From Desulfobacteraceae bacterium (lineage in GTDB: Bacteria; Desulfobacterota; Desulfobacteria; Desulfobacterales; Desulfobacteraceae): a stretch of 64,000 nucleotides of DNA. The DNA is taken from assembly GCA_024226935.1 (NCBI GenBank), contig JAAELK010000225.1, positions 1 through 64,000 of the forward strand, written 5' to 3'. The position numbers were made by a program, and so were the translations under genes. Below are positions 52,906 through 62,510 of this stretch, in pieces; the stretch's first letter is position 1, and each line of letters begins with the position of its first letter. Under the pieces are notes generated by a model that worked only from the letters and a program-made list of their open reading frames with translations, ran no database searches and was not told the origin of the DNA.

Positions 52906-53244
52906 CTAATCGCCCAACATGCTCAGAGCCTCTTCCTGGGTGGTGCTGATATCGAAAATAGCTGTAAATCCTGAGACATCGAAAACCTCGTATATCTTTT
53001 TATCCAGATTACACAAAACCAGACTCCCCCGGACGGCTTTCAATTGTTTAGAAACAGCGATCAACACCCGCAACCCGGAACTGCTGATATAATCCAGCTC
53101 TTTAAAATCTATTAACATCTTGCCTCTTTTGTCATCGAGAACGATTCCAATCTCCTGATTAACACCCGGAGCGGACTGGGCATCGATACGACCAATCAAA
53201 GAAATAATATCAATGCCATCTCGAACCTCATGTTCTATAAGCAT
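52906..53244 (-). CDS. STAS-domain anti-sigma factor antagonist
   Basis: The 112-residue product is a STAS domain: DIISLIGRIDAQSAPGVNQE, then MLIDFKELDYISSSGLRVLIAVSKQL with the phospho-serine in ISSSGLR. It lies 23 bases after the PP2C gene and 60 bases before the RsbW-like kinase gene. In a partner switch it is phosphorylated by the kinase and dephosphorylated by the PP2C protein. Confidence 0.93.
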   Translation of the reverse strand: MLIEHEVRDGIDIISLIGRIDAQSAPGVNQEIGIVLDDKRGKMLIDFKELDYISSSGLRVLIAVSKQLKAVRGSLVLCNLDKKIYEVFDVSGFTAIFDISTTQEEALSMLGD

Positions 53245-53267
53245 AGTTTTTACCTTCCCCTCTTTTT

Positions 53268-54425
53268 TTATTCAGTCGGCTGGTATTGGATTACCAACTG
53301 TGTCATATCATCAAACTGTGGTCCATTGCCGACAAAATCAGTTACCGACTTGTAAGCACCTTTAACCAGCGATGTCGGAGTCAGCTGATCCTGTCCATCC
53401 AGAAAATCTATCAACCGCCTCACCTCATAAAACTCATGGGCTTCATTTTCAGCATCCAGCATTCCATCGGTGAAAAAATACAGCAACTCACCAGGAGCAA
53501 GCATAACCCGCCCCGCCTCAAACTCAACACCCTCCATGACACCAAGAGCTATGCCTTTAGTTCGAGGTAAAATCTCAATGCTGCCGTCCACAGCGATTTT
53601 CATCGGCGAATCATGGCCTCCATTGGCATATTTGAGTTCACCGGTCTTCACATTCAAAATAGCATAGATAGCAGTGACAAACATACAAAGATCATTGTCC
53701 ACACAAAGTAGATTATTGACATGGGAAAAAACCTTATCAACACTGGTACCTTGCAATGCCGTAAACCGGAGCAGGGTACGACTGACACCCATAAAAATAG
53801 CTGCTGTCACCCCTTTGCCGGAAACATCTGCAATGATAAACCCCAGATGATCATCATCGATAACAAAAAAATCGTAAAAATCACCACCAATATCCTTGGC
53901 CGGTACCATCTGAGCGCATACAGATACTTCACGGCATTCCGGGTAGGAATGGGGCAAAATAGATTGTTGTAACCGGCCGGCAAGTTCCATTTCCTGCTGC
54001 ATTGCGGACAGGACCTCCCGGGCCTTTCTGCCCTTCTGGAGTATAAGAAGCTCGGAAAGGGTTTTATCAATAGTGAGTTCCAAATCACGAAAATCAATGG
54101 GCTTGGTAATAAAATCAAAGGCGCCGCGATTCATGGCGGTACGAATATTGTCCATATCGCCATAGGCGGAAACCACCACCGCCTTGGTAAGACATGGCAG
54201 TTTGAGAAGTTCTTCAAGTAAGGTCAGACCATCCATTTGCGGCATATTGATATCGGTAAGAATCATATCAATATCCCCATTTGCCTTTAATTGTTCCAGA
54301 GCTTCGAAACCATTTCTAGCAAAAAAGAATTCAAAATCATTTTTTCTAATCTTCCGCCTGAATTTTTGTAGAATCAAAGCTTCAAAATCAGGCTCATCAT
54401 CCACCACAAGAATTTTACTTACCAT
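53268..54425 (-). CDS. Receiver-PP2C (SpoIIE/RsbU-type) serine phosphatase
   Basis: From the ATG at 54425 (GAGGGA eight bases upstream) the product is 385 residues. It has an intact receiver domain (about 1-120) with VVDDEPD, phospho-acceptor aspartate in TDINMPQMDG, VVSAYG and the lysine in FITKPIDF. A short coiled coil and a PP2C phosphatase domain follow (about 165-385; PAKDIGGDFYDFF, DVSGKG, YANGGH, FFTDG with the metal aspartates). It links two-component phosphorylation to the STAS/RsbW switch. The upstream sensor kinase gene, 162 bases away and co-directed, is the likely phosphodonor. Confidence 0.93.
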   Translation of the reverse strand: MVSKILVVDDEPDFEALILQKFRRKIRKNDFEFFFARNGFEALEQLKANGDIDMILTDINMPQMDGLTLLEELLKLPCLTKAVVVSAYGDMDNIRTAMNRGAFDFITKPIDFRDLELTIDKTLSELLILQKGRKAREVLSAMQQEMELAGRLQQSILPHSYPECREVSVCAQMVPAKDIGGDFYDFFVIDDDHLGFIIADVSGKGVTAAIFMGVSRTLLRFTALQGTSVDKVFSHVNNLLCVDNDLCMFVTAIYAILNVKTGELKYANGGHDSPMKIAVDGSIEILPRTKGIALGVMEGVEFEAGRVMLAPGELLYFFTDGMLDAENEAHEFYEVRRLIDFLDGQDQLTPTSLVKGAYKSVTDFVGNGPQFDDMTQLVIQYQPTE

Positions 54426-54587
54426 ATACATTCCCTCGAACATTTTTTACAATTACCAATAAATCTTCACTGATACTAGCACGTTCTGGAAAGGAGTGCA
54501 AGTTAAGACCTGACCATAAACACCCCTTGGCACTACTCGAAAACCACGACAAATCAACCGGCAAAACTTCTTGAAGATACCTCTTTT

Positions 54588-56645
54588 CTATTTTTCCATT
54601 GCCCCGGGCAACCCCACCAAAAAACGGGTGAACTCCCCTTCTTCTGATTCAACCTCAAAGGTGCCCTTATGTCCCTGGACCACAATATCATAACTCATGG
54701 ATAGACCAAGTCCGGTTCCCAATCCAGCAGGTTTGGTAGTAAAAAAAGGGGTAAATACCTTTTCCATGATCTCCTTTGGAATCCCGGACCCGTTATCCTT
54801 AATAATGATAATCACTCCATTTCCCTGCACTCTTGTTTCGACCCAAAGGGTAGGCTCAAAGCCAGCCCCCTGGGATTCAAGTTTTTCTTTGACAGCATAA
54901 CAGGCATTATTAACTATATTAAGAATCACCCGACTCAAGTCCTGGGGAATGACTTCAAAATGACCCACCCTGGGATCATAATCGGTGTTGATGGTCACAT
55001 TAAAATCGCCGTCATTGGCGCGCATACCATAATAACCAAGCTTCACATATTCATCAACAAAGGTATTCATTTTAATATTACGAAGTTCTCCTATATTTCC
55101 CCGGGAGTGATCTAACATATTTCGGACGATGGAATCAGAACGTTTACCATGCTCATTGATTTTAGAGGCGTTGGAAATCAAATCCCCCAAAATCTCGTGG
55201 ATATACTCCCAGTTTTCTCCATCAAATTTAGTTTTATGATCCTCAAGTTCCTCCTTGATTTCATCCACCAATTCCACAATCAATTCAGAAAAATTAATCA
55301 CAAAGTTAAGAGGATTTTTTATCTCATGGGCGATACCGGCGGTAAGACTTCCCAGGGAGGCCATCTTCTCTTGCATTATGATCTGGTCTTGATAATTATT
55401 TATCTGTTCCAAAGTCTTTTCCAACTCCTGATTCTTTTCCTGGACCTCTTCCGAAGCAAATAGTAATTTTTTCTGGGCTTGCTTCCTCTCGAAAAGTTCA
55501 TCGCGAAGCAATTCCTGGGTTCGGGTCAGACGCTGATTCAATCGCTTAAAATAAAAGGACGCAAAACCAAGACCAATAATCAACATCACGGCCAGAAAAA
55601 ATTCTTTCCAATATTTAGCCATAACCTTTGGCAAAGTAATGTCTCCATAATGTTCATAGGGTGTCACTTTGAGCTTACGCAAGGTTTCATGAATGGGCTG
55701 GTAATTGGAAGGCACGGTCCAGCCTTCATAATTACCAAGTTTAGCAGCACGGCTCTCGGCTGGAATACTCATCAATACCACCGCCACCCTTTCATTTAGC
55801 TCCATTGGAGTATGGGAAGCTGTGGCAAAGGGCCATTCCGGATAGAGCTTGGAACTAAGCCAAAAAGGAAAACTATCCCCATACTTCTTATTAAGCCAAA
55901 GGGGGGTAAAATTTTTAAGATCAATCCTGCCCTCGGCGGCCATACGCTCAAGGGTATCTGTGCGCACAACACCTACATCCACCTTTTTATCTTGAACTGC
56001 CAAAACAACATTATCATGGGAACCTAGAAAAAACAGCCCACCCAGATCCTTGTAAGGATCAATACCCATTTGCAAAAGCTGCCACCAGCCAACCTGCCAA
56101 CCGCCCCAGGCTGTGGCCTCCACGGCAGCCAAACTTTTGCCCTCTATATCTTTATAGGTAACAATATCGGCACGATCTGAACGTCGGAAAAAAACAACAC
56201 CAAAGGAGGTATAGGGTTTGCCCAGGCGTAAATTCTTCAATGTAGCGATGCGTCTCACATCATACAAGGTTTCAAACTCCACATACATGCCTGGATTGGT
56301 AAGGACAAAATCAGCCCCCCCGTTTGCCACCACCCGCCGGATCTCATCCCAATCGTAGGGGCACACAACAAATTTATAACCAGGAATATGTTCAGTTAAA
56401 TAATCCGCAGTGGGTTGCCATTTCTTAATAGCTTTTTCCTTGCCCCGTTTAGCCATAACAGCAATCCTGATAATTTCCATATCCGAACCACCGTTTTTTT
56501 TTAAGATTTCATTTTTATCAATCGGATTTACAACCTTGACACGGGTACTCCCGGAAACATGAAACATTACCAGATTCGAAGGACCGGCAAACAAGAAAAT
56601 CATGAAAACAAAAAAAATCTGCCGGATTGTTCTTTTCATCATCAT
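54588..56645 (-). CDS. Sensor histidine kinase with PhnD-like periplasmic binding domain
   Basis: The 685-residue product starts with an N-terminal membrane segment, then a PhnD/phosphonate-type solute-binding domain (about 50-320; IRIAVMAKRGKEKAIKKWQP, ADFVLTNPGMYVEFE, KSLAAVEATAWGG). A second membrane segment (about 338-360) and a coiled coil lead to HisKA with H in GIAHEIKNPLNF near residue 440, and HATPase with NNACYAV, DNGSGIP, FTPFFTTKP and GTGLGLS. It would sense an anion or small molecule outside the inner membrane and phosphorylate the receiver-PP2C protein. The ligand is not readable. Confidence 0.92.
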   Translation of the reverse strand: MMMKRTIRQIFFVFMIFLFAGPSNLVMFHVSGSTRVKVVNPIDKNEILKKNGGSDMEIIRIAVMAKRGKEKAIKKWQPTADYLTEHIPGYKFVVCPYDWDEIRRVVANGGADFVLTNPGMYVEFETLYDVRRIATLKNLRLGKPYTSFGVVFFRRSDRADIVTYKDIEGKSLAAVEATAWGGWQVGWWQLLQMGIDPYKDLGGLFFLGSHDNVVLAVQDKKVDVGVVRTDTLERMAAEGRIDLKNFTPLWLNKKYGDSFPFWLSSKLYPEWPFATASHTPMELNERVAVVLMSIPAESRAAKLGNYEGWTVPSNYQPIHETLRKLKVTPYEHYGDITLPKVMAKYWKEFFLAVMLIIGLGFASFYFKRLNQRLTRTQELLRDELFERKQAQKKLLFASEEVQEKNQELEKTLEQINNYQDQIIMQEKMASLGSLTAGIAHEIKNPLNFVINFSELIVELVDEIKEELEDHKTKFDGENWEYIHEILGDLISNASKINEHGKRSDSIVRNMLDHSRGNIGELRNIKMNTFVDEYVKLGYYGMRANDGDFNVTINTDYDPRVGHFEVIPQDLSRVILNIVNNACYAVKEKLESQGAGFEPTLWVETRVQGNGVIIIIKDNGSGIPKEIMEKVFTPFFTTKPAGLGTGLGLSMSYDIVVQGHKGTFEVESEEGEFTRFLVGLPGAMEK

Positions 56646-56682
56646 CTGATCCTTAGCTTATTCATATCTTCATCAAACCCGT

Positions 56683-57909
56683 TTAGTATAGCAACATCCC
56701 CACAAGACCTGCAATTGGTATAATCCAAATAATATCCACACTAAAACGCAAAAGTGCCACCATACATCCTGTAAATATGATCAATGTCACCCAGTGAAAC
56801 TGGCTCCCTTGACCAATGACCACGGCAGCGGCAAAAACCATTCCCACCACGGCGGCACGGATTCCTTTGAGAGCAGCCTGGACCAATTGAGATCCTTTGA
56901 TATGATCCAATATCTGGGAAGCACTCACCATGAGCAAAGCTGGCGGAAAAAAAATGGCAAAAGTAGCTATCACAGCTCCCAGCAGTCCCTTCACCTTATA
57001 ACCGATAAAGGCCGCACTGATCAAGATAGGACCAGGAGTAATCTGCCCCAGGGCAATGGCACTGGTAAATTCGGGACGGGTCACCCAATGAAGCCCATTA
57101 ACAACAATCGCCTCGATCAACGGAATGAAAACAAATCCACCGCCAAAAAGCATCAGACTCATGCCTGAAAAAGTAACAAAAATCCGGGCAAGGGAATTAT
57201 TACCCAGACCTGAAATCGGTACCAAGAAAAAAAGGATAAAAGCCCCCAATAATACCATGGAAAAGATAAATTTTATTTTTGAAAAGGAGGGATCAATCGT
57301 TGCTGCCCCCACATCTGATACTTTTTCCAAAGTTAAAGGGACACGGCCATAGACAATAAGCCCACCAAGACCGGCCAAAAAAATAATCATTAAACTAACA
57401 TAAAAACCACCGATCCCAAGAAGGATCAGGGCAGCCATGAGTGCCAGGACAAATTCAAACCAACCCCTGATCGCCTTTTTACTCATTCCCCATGCCGTAT
57501 TAATGACAATGGCAGTTACCGCTGGAACAAAGCCTGAAAAAACCTTAGTCACCATGGGAACTTCACCATAATTAAAATAGATATAAGAAAGACCTAACAA
57601 AAGAAAAAAAGAAGGCAGAATAACGCCTGTGGCACTCACCAAAGCACCAAGCCCCCCCCGTAACCGATACCCCACAAAGGCCACCACATTAACAGCCACA
57701 GGGCCAGGCAAAAGCAGGGCCAGAGAAATTGCGTCCAGCATATCCTCAATATGCAATAATTTGCGTTTGCGGACCATATCATTTTCCACCACCGCAATCA
57801 GGGCGGTAAAACCACCAAAGGCAATACACCCAATCTTTAAAAAACTTAAGAAAAGAAACCGCAGGGAAATAAACTTTCCTTTTGTTTCCTGGGATTTAGG
57901 CGCTAACAT
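56683..57909 (-). CDS. chrA: ChrA-family chromate/anion transporter
   Basis: From the ATG at 57909 (AGGT site) the product is 408 residues with about ten to twelve hydrophobic segments and two homologous halves. Each half has the family motif: FGGFTALIAVVENDMV with LLPGPVAVNVVAFVGYRLRG in the first, FGGGFVFIPLIEAIVV with ITPGPILISAAFIGYKVKG in the second. Such proteins export chromate in some bacteria; many homologues in other contexts have unknown anions. It lies 37 bases before the PhnD-type kinase gene, in the same direction, so the kinase may sense the transported anion. A start at 57969 is open but lacks a site. Confidence 0.88.
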   Translation of the reverse strand: MLAPKSQETKGKFISLRFLFLSFLKIGCIAFGGFTALIAVVENDMVRKRKLLHIEDMLDAISLALLLPGPVAVNVVAFVGYRLRGGLGALVSATGVILPSFFLLLGLSYIYFNYGEVPMVTKVFSGFVPAVTAIVINTAWGMSKKAIRGWFEFVLALMAALILLGIGGFYVSLMIIFLAGLGGLIVYGRVPLTLEKVSDVGAATIDPSFSKIKFIFSMVLLGAFILFFLVPISGLGNNSLARIFVTFSGMSLMLFGGGFVFIPLIEAIVVNGLHWVTRPEFTSAIALGQITPGPILISAAFIGYKVKGLLGAVIATFAIFFPPALLMVSASQILDHIKGSQLVQAALKGIRAAVVGMVFAAAVVIGQGSQFHWVTLIIFTGCMVALLRFSVDIIWIIPIAGLVGMLLY

Positions 57910-57970
57910 CTTTTTACCTGCATTTACTTTTATAAAACATAGTATTGATATCTCTTCTACACTTGGCAAC

Positions 57971-58972
57971 TTATTTTGTTCGGGACGAAATCTCCTTAAG
58001 CAATTTCTGCTGGAGACTACGCAAGCTTAAGTCCCCAGAATCTATCGTATTGACTATTTCCTTTTTCAAACGTTTATTTTCCTCTTCAAACAAACGAATA
58101 TCAGCAGAATCAAAGGTCATCCCTTCTCCTTTCCGGGTATACATCCGGTCATAACCCAGATTATCCAGGCTCTCACCTGCCACCAATTCAAAAATACGCA
58201 TATCTTTTTTGGAGGCCTCTTTAAGAAATTTTCGAGTATTATTTTTTATAACCGGCTGCTGGACATTGGCCCAGAGGGCACCGCATTTGGCAGTCTCCAT
58301 GGCCTCCTCTGATATATTAAAATGAAGCATCTCCTCAACAAAGGGTATCTTAAAATGATACATCATCTCTTTGAGAACTCTTTCAGAATCAGCGGTTAAG
58401 TCTTCATAACTCACGGAAAAAAAATTTGCAGCATCAACCTTGGCCTTCAGACCAAGAGCCAGTTGTTGCTCAGCATGCCAATATTTAGCAATATGATAAT
58501 AACTTTTTTCCCCCACAACGGCCTTACGAAAGGAAACCGCCACATCCCTGCCGTCCCGGTAAATATGAATATAACGGGCATCGGGAAAATAGTTGCCAAT
58601 CTGGGGCAAAAAATAAACATTAGCAAGACTCTTACAACACCAGACCAATGCCCCCTTGGCCTCACTCATCAGATCGTGAACAGCACCGTAAATCGCCATA
58701 AGTGAGCGTTCTAAACAGCAAAGCTTCACCACTTCCCGATCCAGAGTTACCCCCGTCCAGGCAACTGGATTAGCCTCTATCATCCTGCAAATATCATCCA
58801 CCAATTGATCAAAATTAGCATCTAGGGACAGATCTCCATAACCGGGCAAAAGAGGCATGAAACGTTCCAGAATATGGGACGGATGAGGAGAAGCAATGGC
58901 GGGCTGCTGATTGAGCATCAAACGAAGAAGATTGGAGCCGGATCGTTGCGTGCCAATCATAAAAATTGTCAT
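57971..58972 (-). CDS. Sulfotransferase family protein with C-terminal coiled coil
   Basis: The ATG at 58972 has GGAAGAGAG upstream and gives 333 residues; the frame to 59041 is less likely. The PAPS 5'-phosphosulfate loop is GTQRSGSNLLRLML at the N-terminus, and the 3'-phosphate site is YIHIYRDGRDVAVSFRKA near residue 140. The last 50 residues (DIRLFEEENKRLKKE and onward) form a coiled coil. It would move a sulfuryl group from PAPS to a sugar, lipid or protein. It precedes chrA by 61 bases and starts the leftward run. The acceptor is unknown. Confidence 0.88.
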   Translation of the reverse strand: MTIFMIGTQRSGSNLLRLMLNQQPAIASPHPSHILERFMPLLPGYGDLSLDANFDQLVDDICRMIEANPVAWTGVTLDREVVKLCCLERSLMAIYGAVHDLMSEAKGALVWCCKSLANVYFLPQIGNYFPDARYIHIYRDGRDVAVSFRKAVVGEKSYYHIAKYWHAEQQLALGLKAKVDAANFFSVSYEDLTADSERVLKEMMYHFKIPFVEEMLHFNISEEAMETAKCGALWANVQQPVIKNNTRKFLKEASKKDMRIFELVAGESLDNLGYDRMYTRKGEGMTFDSADIRLFEEENKRLKKEIVNTIDSGDLSLRSLQQKLLKEISSRTK

Positions 58973-59192
58973 TTTTCTCTCTCTTCCATTACAGACACTT
59001 TGATAAATCTTGTCTGCCAGATCATTTTTTAAAGTCAGCAATCCCTACTGGAATATTACCCTCTGACTTCTCAAAATTATTAAATTATTAAACAAATGGT
59101 AATCGCAATTTTTCTCAGTTTTGTATATTTTATGAAAAAGAAAGTCAATAAAATACTTATGCAACCCAAGGACAGGCCATCCAGGCAATCTT

Positions 59193-60887
59193 CTATAGAC
59201 CTAACCCCCCTGGATTCATAATACCATTTGGATCCAGATGGGTCTTGATAGCCCTGAGCACTTCCATATTTTGAGCTCCCAGATGACGCTCCATCCAGGG
59301 AGCCATCATCCTGCCCACCCCATGGTGATGACTCAAAGATCCACCCGCCGCCTCAATACTATCGATGATAGACTGTTGATAGATTTTAAATTTTGCCAGT
59401 TCCGGCATTGCGGTAATAAAAATAAAATAAAGATTTGTACCCTGGGCATAAAAGTGGGAAGCATGGGTCATACAGATAGTGTGGGGATTAGCCTTAACCA
59501 CTTTTCGCACGGTTTTATGCAAAGAGTGAAGATTTTTCCAGGTTACCGAGCATTCCAGTGTATCAATTAAGATTCCATAATCATTTAGGGCATCCCGCAT
59601 ATAGGGATCGGAAAATCGCCCCTTATACCATTTTCGCATGGGATATCCCGTAAGAAAAAATCCCTTGTTTTTCCGGCAGGTCTTTTTCACCTGGCACAAT
59701 ACATTGGCAGCAAAAGCTCTCTGCCCCTCTGCCTGACCCATAACCAGACAGCGCCTACCCTTTTTCATACCTTTCAATCCCAGAAATTTATCCATTACTC
59801 CCCCGTCCAATCCATACATCTGCATGGCTACATCGGTCTCTTCCGGATCGGATATCCGCAAAATAGCCGGCATTCCAAACCGGCCCTGGCTGATTTGCCG
59901 CCCCGCGGCCACTGCCGATTCAAAAGATGGGAACATAAAAGCAAATTGCCGATCATTATCCGGTAAATATTCAAAGACCTTCATGGTCACTGATACCAGA
60001 ACACCAAAACATCCCTCGGATCCTTTCATAATATCATTTAGCTTGGGACCGGTGGCCGTGGCCGGATAATCAAGGGTTTTAAAGCTGCCCGTCGGGGTAA
60101 CATATTCCTGGCTGATCACCAGATCTGAGGCATCTCCATACAAGGATGAGGCCTGGCCAGATCCCAGGGTCACAACCCAGCCTCCAACCGAAGAGAACTC
60201 AAAACTTTGGGGAAAATGACCGCCGGTGTAAGATTTGTTTGCCGAAAGTTTTTTTTGCGCATGGTTGAGCAGGTCTTCGTAAACAGGCCCCATCATGCCC
60301 GGTTCCACCGTTATGGTCTGATTAATTTCATTAAAAGAAATTAATTTATTCATGTGGGTGGAAAGAACCAGGGTAACCCCTCCTTTGGGACAATCCAGAC
60401 CAAAGGTCACACTGCTGCCACCCCCATGGACATGGACAGCAATTTTTTGATCATGGCAAAAACTAATAATTGCCTTTACATCTTGTTTGTGCCGGGGATG
60501 AATCACCAGATCACAGATATCTTTTACCTGCCCTTGGCGCAGACTCATTATATCTTCCATAGCCTTTCCCTTGGTATATTTAAGGCGATCATAACCGGCG
60601 ATAGAAATATTTTCTTTACCCACAATTTTTTCCAGATTAGCCAGATTGGCTTCGGACAAATTAACGGGCATGGTCTCTTTTATCGTCTGGTCTCCTGTAT
60701 TTTTGGTTATTGTAAAATCAGCATCCGTTAGATTTAATTGCTGTTTAATCACCTTTAAAAATCCCTTGCTGGGATTTTTAAAGGCCTGGTTATCCCCCCA
60801 TTTAAATATGGAGCGAAAAGAATTTTGTTTTGGCACGGTTTCAATCCACTGGGGTGTAAAATCGGTATCTTGTCCATAATTTTTCAT
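59193..60887 (-). CDS. Alkyl-dihydroxyacetonephosphate synthase-like FAD enzyme
   Basis: The 564-residue product is a VAO-type flavoprotein. The FAD-binding region has VHVHGGGSSVTFGL, GHFPQSFEFSSVGGW and GSEGCFGVL, and the C-terminus has SHHHGVGRMMAPWMERHLG and NPGGLGL. HFPQSFEFS and the histidine triplet are typical of alkyl-DHAP synthase (AGPS), which swaps the acyl group of acyl-DHAP for a fatty alcohol and so makes ether lipids. Lactate or glycolate oxidases of the same fold lack these. Its ATG overlaps the stop of the FGGY kinase gene by four bases. Ether-lipid synthesis is an inference; a different 2-hydroxy acid oxidation remains possible. Confidence 0.8.
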   Translation of the reverse strand: MKNYGQDTDFTPQWIETVPKQNSFRSIFKWGDNQAFKNPSKGFLKVIKQQLNLTDADFTITKNTGDQTIKETMPVNLSEANLANLEKIVGKENISIAGYDRLKYTKGKAMEDIMSLRQGQVKDICDLVIHPRHKQDVKAIISFCHDQKIAVHVHGGGSSVTFGLDCPKGGVTLVLSTHMNKLISFNEINQTITVEPGMMGPVYEDLLNHAQKKLSANKSYTGGHFPQSFEFSSVGGWVVTLGSGQASSLYGDASDLVISQEYVTPTGSFKTLDYPATATGPKLNDIMKGSEGCFGVLVSVTMKVFEYLPDNDRQFAFMFPSFESAVAAGRQISQGRFGMPAILRISDPEETDVAMQMYGLDGGVMDKFLGLKGMKKGRRCLVMGQAEGQRAFAANVLCQVKKTCRKNKGFFLTGYPMRKWYKGRFSDPYMRDALNDYGILIDTLECSVTWKNLHSLHKTVRKVVKANPHTICMTHASHFYAQGTNLYFIFITAMPELAKFKIYQQSIIDSIEAAGGSLSHHHGVGRMMAPWMERHLGAQNMEVLRAIKTHLDPNGIMNPGGLGL

Positions 60888-62443
60888 TTTTTCGGGTATC
60901 CTGTAATTTTCTGAATTTGTGAATATAAAGGAGCCAGGGCCTTGTACATTTTCTTATAGACTTCTTTATACAATTGGCTATAAATAATAACATTTTTAGG
61001 ATCTGGTTCAAACACGGTTTTTATGCGAACCATATTGGCAACAGCCCCGTCAATTGTGTCATAAAGCCCCAGGCCCCTTGCTATAATAATGGCTGCTCCC
61101 AGCCCGGAGGTTTCATGGGTCTCACCCTTTACCATGGGCAGGTTGAAAATATCGGCAGTAATTTTACAAATCTCGTCACTTTGGGATGCCCCGCCAGATA
61201 CAGCCGCCTTTTCCACCCGCATTTTTCCTTTTTTCTCAATCTTTTCCATACCTTCATAGAGGGCAAAACCCAATCCCTCGATCACAGCCCTATACACATG
61301 ATCCTTGGTGTGAACATCCCCAAATCCGATCATGGCTCCCTTGGCATCTGGATGATCCAGTCCTGGCCCCCAATAGGGCTGGACTACAAGCCCCATGGCA
61401 CCTGGGCCTGTCCGTTCAAGACATTTATTAAGGACCTCCTCCGGGGCAATCCCCAATTTAAACGCCTCTTCCACTTCCTTGTGGGCAAATTCCTGCTTAA
61501 ACCAGGAGATCATCCAAAAACCCCGGAAAATTTCCACCTCGGGATTATAACATCCCGGCACCGGAGCCGGATAGGGCGGCATAAACCGAATGGCCTCAAA
61601 ATATTTTTGGGAGGTAGTCTGGACCGTGGCAGTGGTGCCAAAACTTAAAGAAACCATTTTCTGATTAGTAACTCCGGCCCCCAGGGTTTCACATCCCTTA
61701 TCGGATCCACAGGCAATCACAGGAGTTCCTGGACGCAGACCTGTCAGATCTCCCACCGCCGCGGTTACCACCCCAATAAAACCTCCCGGCGAAATAATAG
61801 TGGGTAGCTTTTCAATTTCAATGGGAAAAAGCTGACTGATCAACGCCCACTTGCCTGCCCATCTGTGTTTTTTATAATCATAGGGCAAATGACCTATCTG
61901 ACTGGCCGCAGAGTCGGCAAACACCCCGGTGAGGCGATAATTTAAAAAGCCGGACACCTGGAGATACTTATGGGTTTTTTCCCAAATCTTTGGCTGATTC
62001 TGAATAATCCAATTGCCTTTTCCCTGGGCCTGGATATCCATAAGTTTTTTTTCAAGCCCCATAAGCTTAAATCCAAAGTTTAAAGGCCCTTTTGCACCAA
62101 ATGTAGGATGCGCCCTTCTCTGGTCCAGCCAGATAATTGCCGGTCGCAGAACCTGACCTTTCCTGTCCACATTAATCATGCTCGCCCGCTGGGAGGTCAC
62201 CCCCACACCGGCAATGGATGCAAAAGCGCGGGGATGTTTTTTTTTCAAAACCCGACAGGCTGTAACCAAACTTTTCCAATATATATCCGGATCCTGCTCT
62301 GCCCAACCCGGATGGGAGCTGTAATAGGGGATATAAAACTGCTGTTCGCAAGCCAGAAGTTCTCCATTTTCAGCAAAAAGAAGAGCTCGAAGGCTTTGGG
62401 TACCGCTATCAATTGCCAGAATAGTTTTTGTTTCCATAACCAT
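60884..62443 (-). CDS. FGGY-family carbohydrate kinase (glycerol kinase-like)
   Basis: The 519-residue product has the FGGY kinase pattern: LAIDSGTQSLRALLF at the ATP-phosphate site, GVTSQRASM and IIWLDQRRA in the first lobe, IACGSDKGCETLGAG, and AAVSGGASQSDEICKITADI in the second. Glycerol kinase has GxTNQRET and a WxD pair; here the region is TSQRASM, so the substrate may be another polyol or dihydroxyacetone. Genes on either side use glycerol 3-phosphate or DHAP. Start is ATG 62443 or two codons later at 62437, where the spacing to GGGAAAG is better. Confidence 0.88.
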   Translation of the reverse strand: MVMETKTILAIDSGTQSLRALLFAENGELLACEQQFYIPYYSSHPGWAEQDPDIYWKSLVTACRVLKKKHPRAFASIAGVGVTSQRASMINVDRKGQVLRPAIIWLDQRRAHPTFGAKGPLNFGFKLMGLEKKLMDIQAQGKGNWIIQNQPKIWEKTHKYLQVSGFLNYRLTGVFADSAASQIGHLPYDYKKHRWAGKWALISQLFPIEIEKLPTIISPGGFIGVVTAAVGDLTGLRPGTPVIACGSDKGCETLGAGVTNQKMVSLSFGTTATVQTTSQKYFEAIRFMPPYPAPVPGCYNPEVEIFRGFWMISWFKQEFAHKEVEEAFKLGIAPEEVLNKCLERTGPGAMGLVVQPYWGPGLDHPDAKGAMIGFGDVHTKDHVYRAVIEGLGFALYEGMEKIEKKGKMRVEKAAVSGGASQSDEICKITADIFNLPMVKGETHETSGLGAAIIIARGLGLYDTIDGAVANMVRIKTVFEPDPKNVIIYSQLYKEVYKKMYKALAPLYSQIQKITGYPKK

Positions 62444-62510
62444 CTTTCCCAGGCCCTGGGTTCCAAGTTTAGATTTTAATTCAATTTTTCAGGCAATTTG
62501 TTTTGCCTGG

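Noticed and set aside
60974-61648. A 224-codon plus-strand frame within the FGGY kinase gene
   Set aside because: It is antisense to a clear kinase with all its motifs, and its own translation has no recognisable domain.
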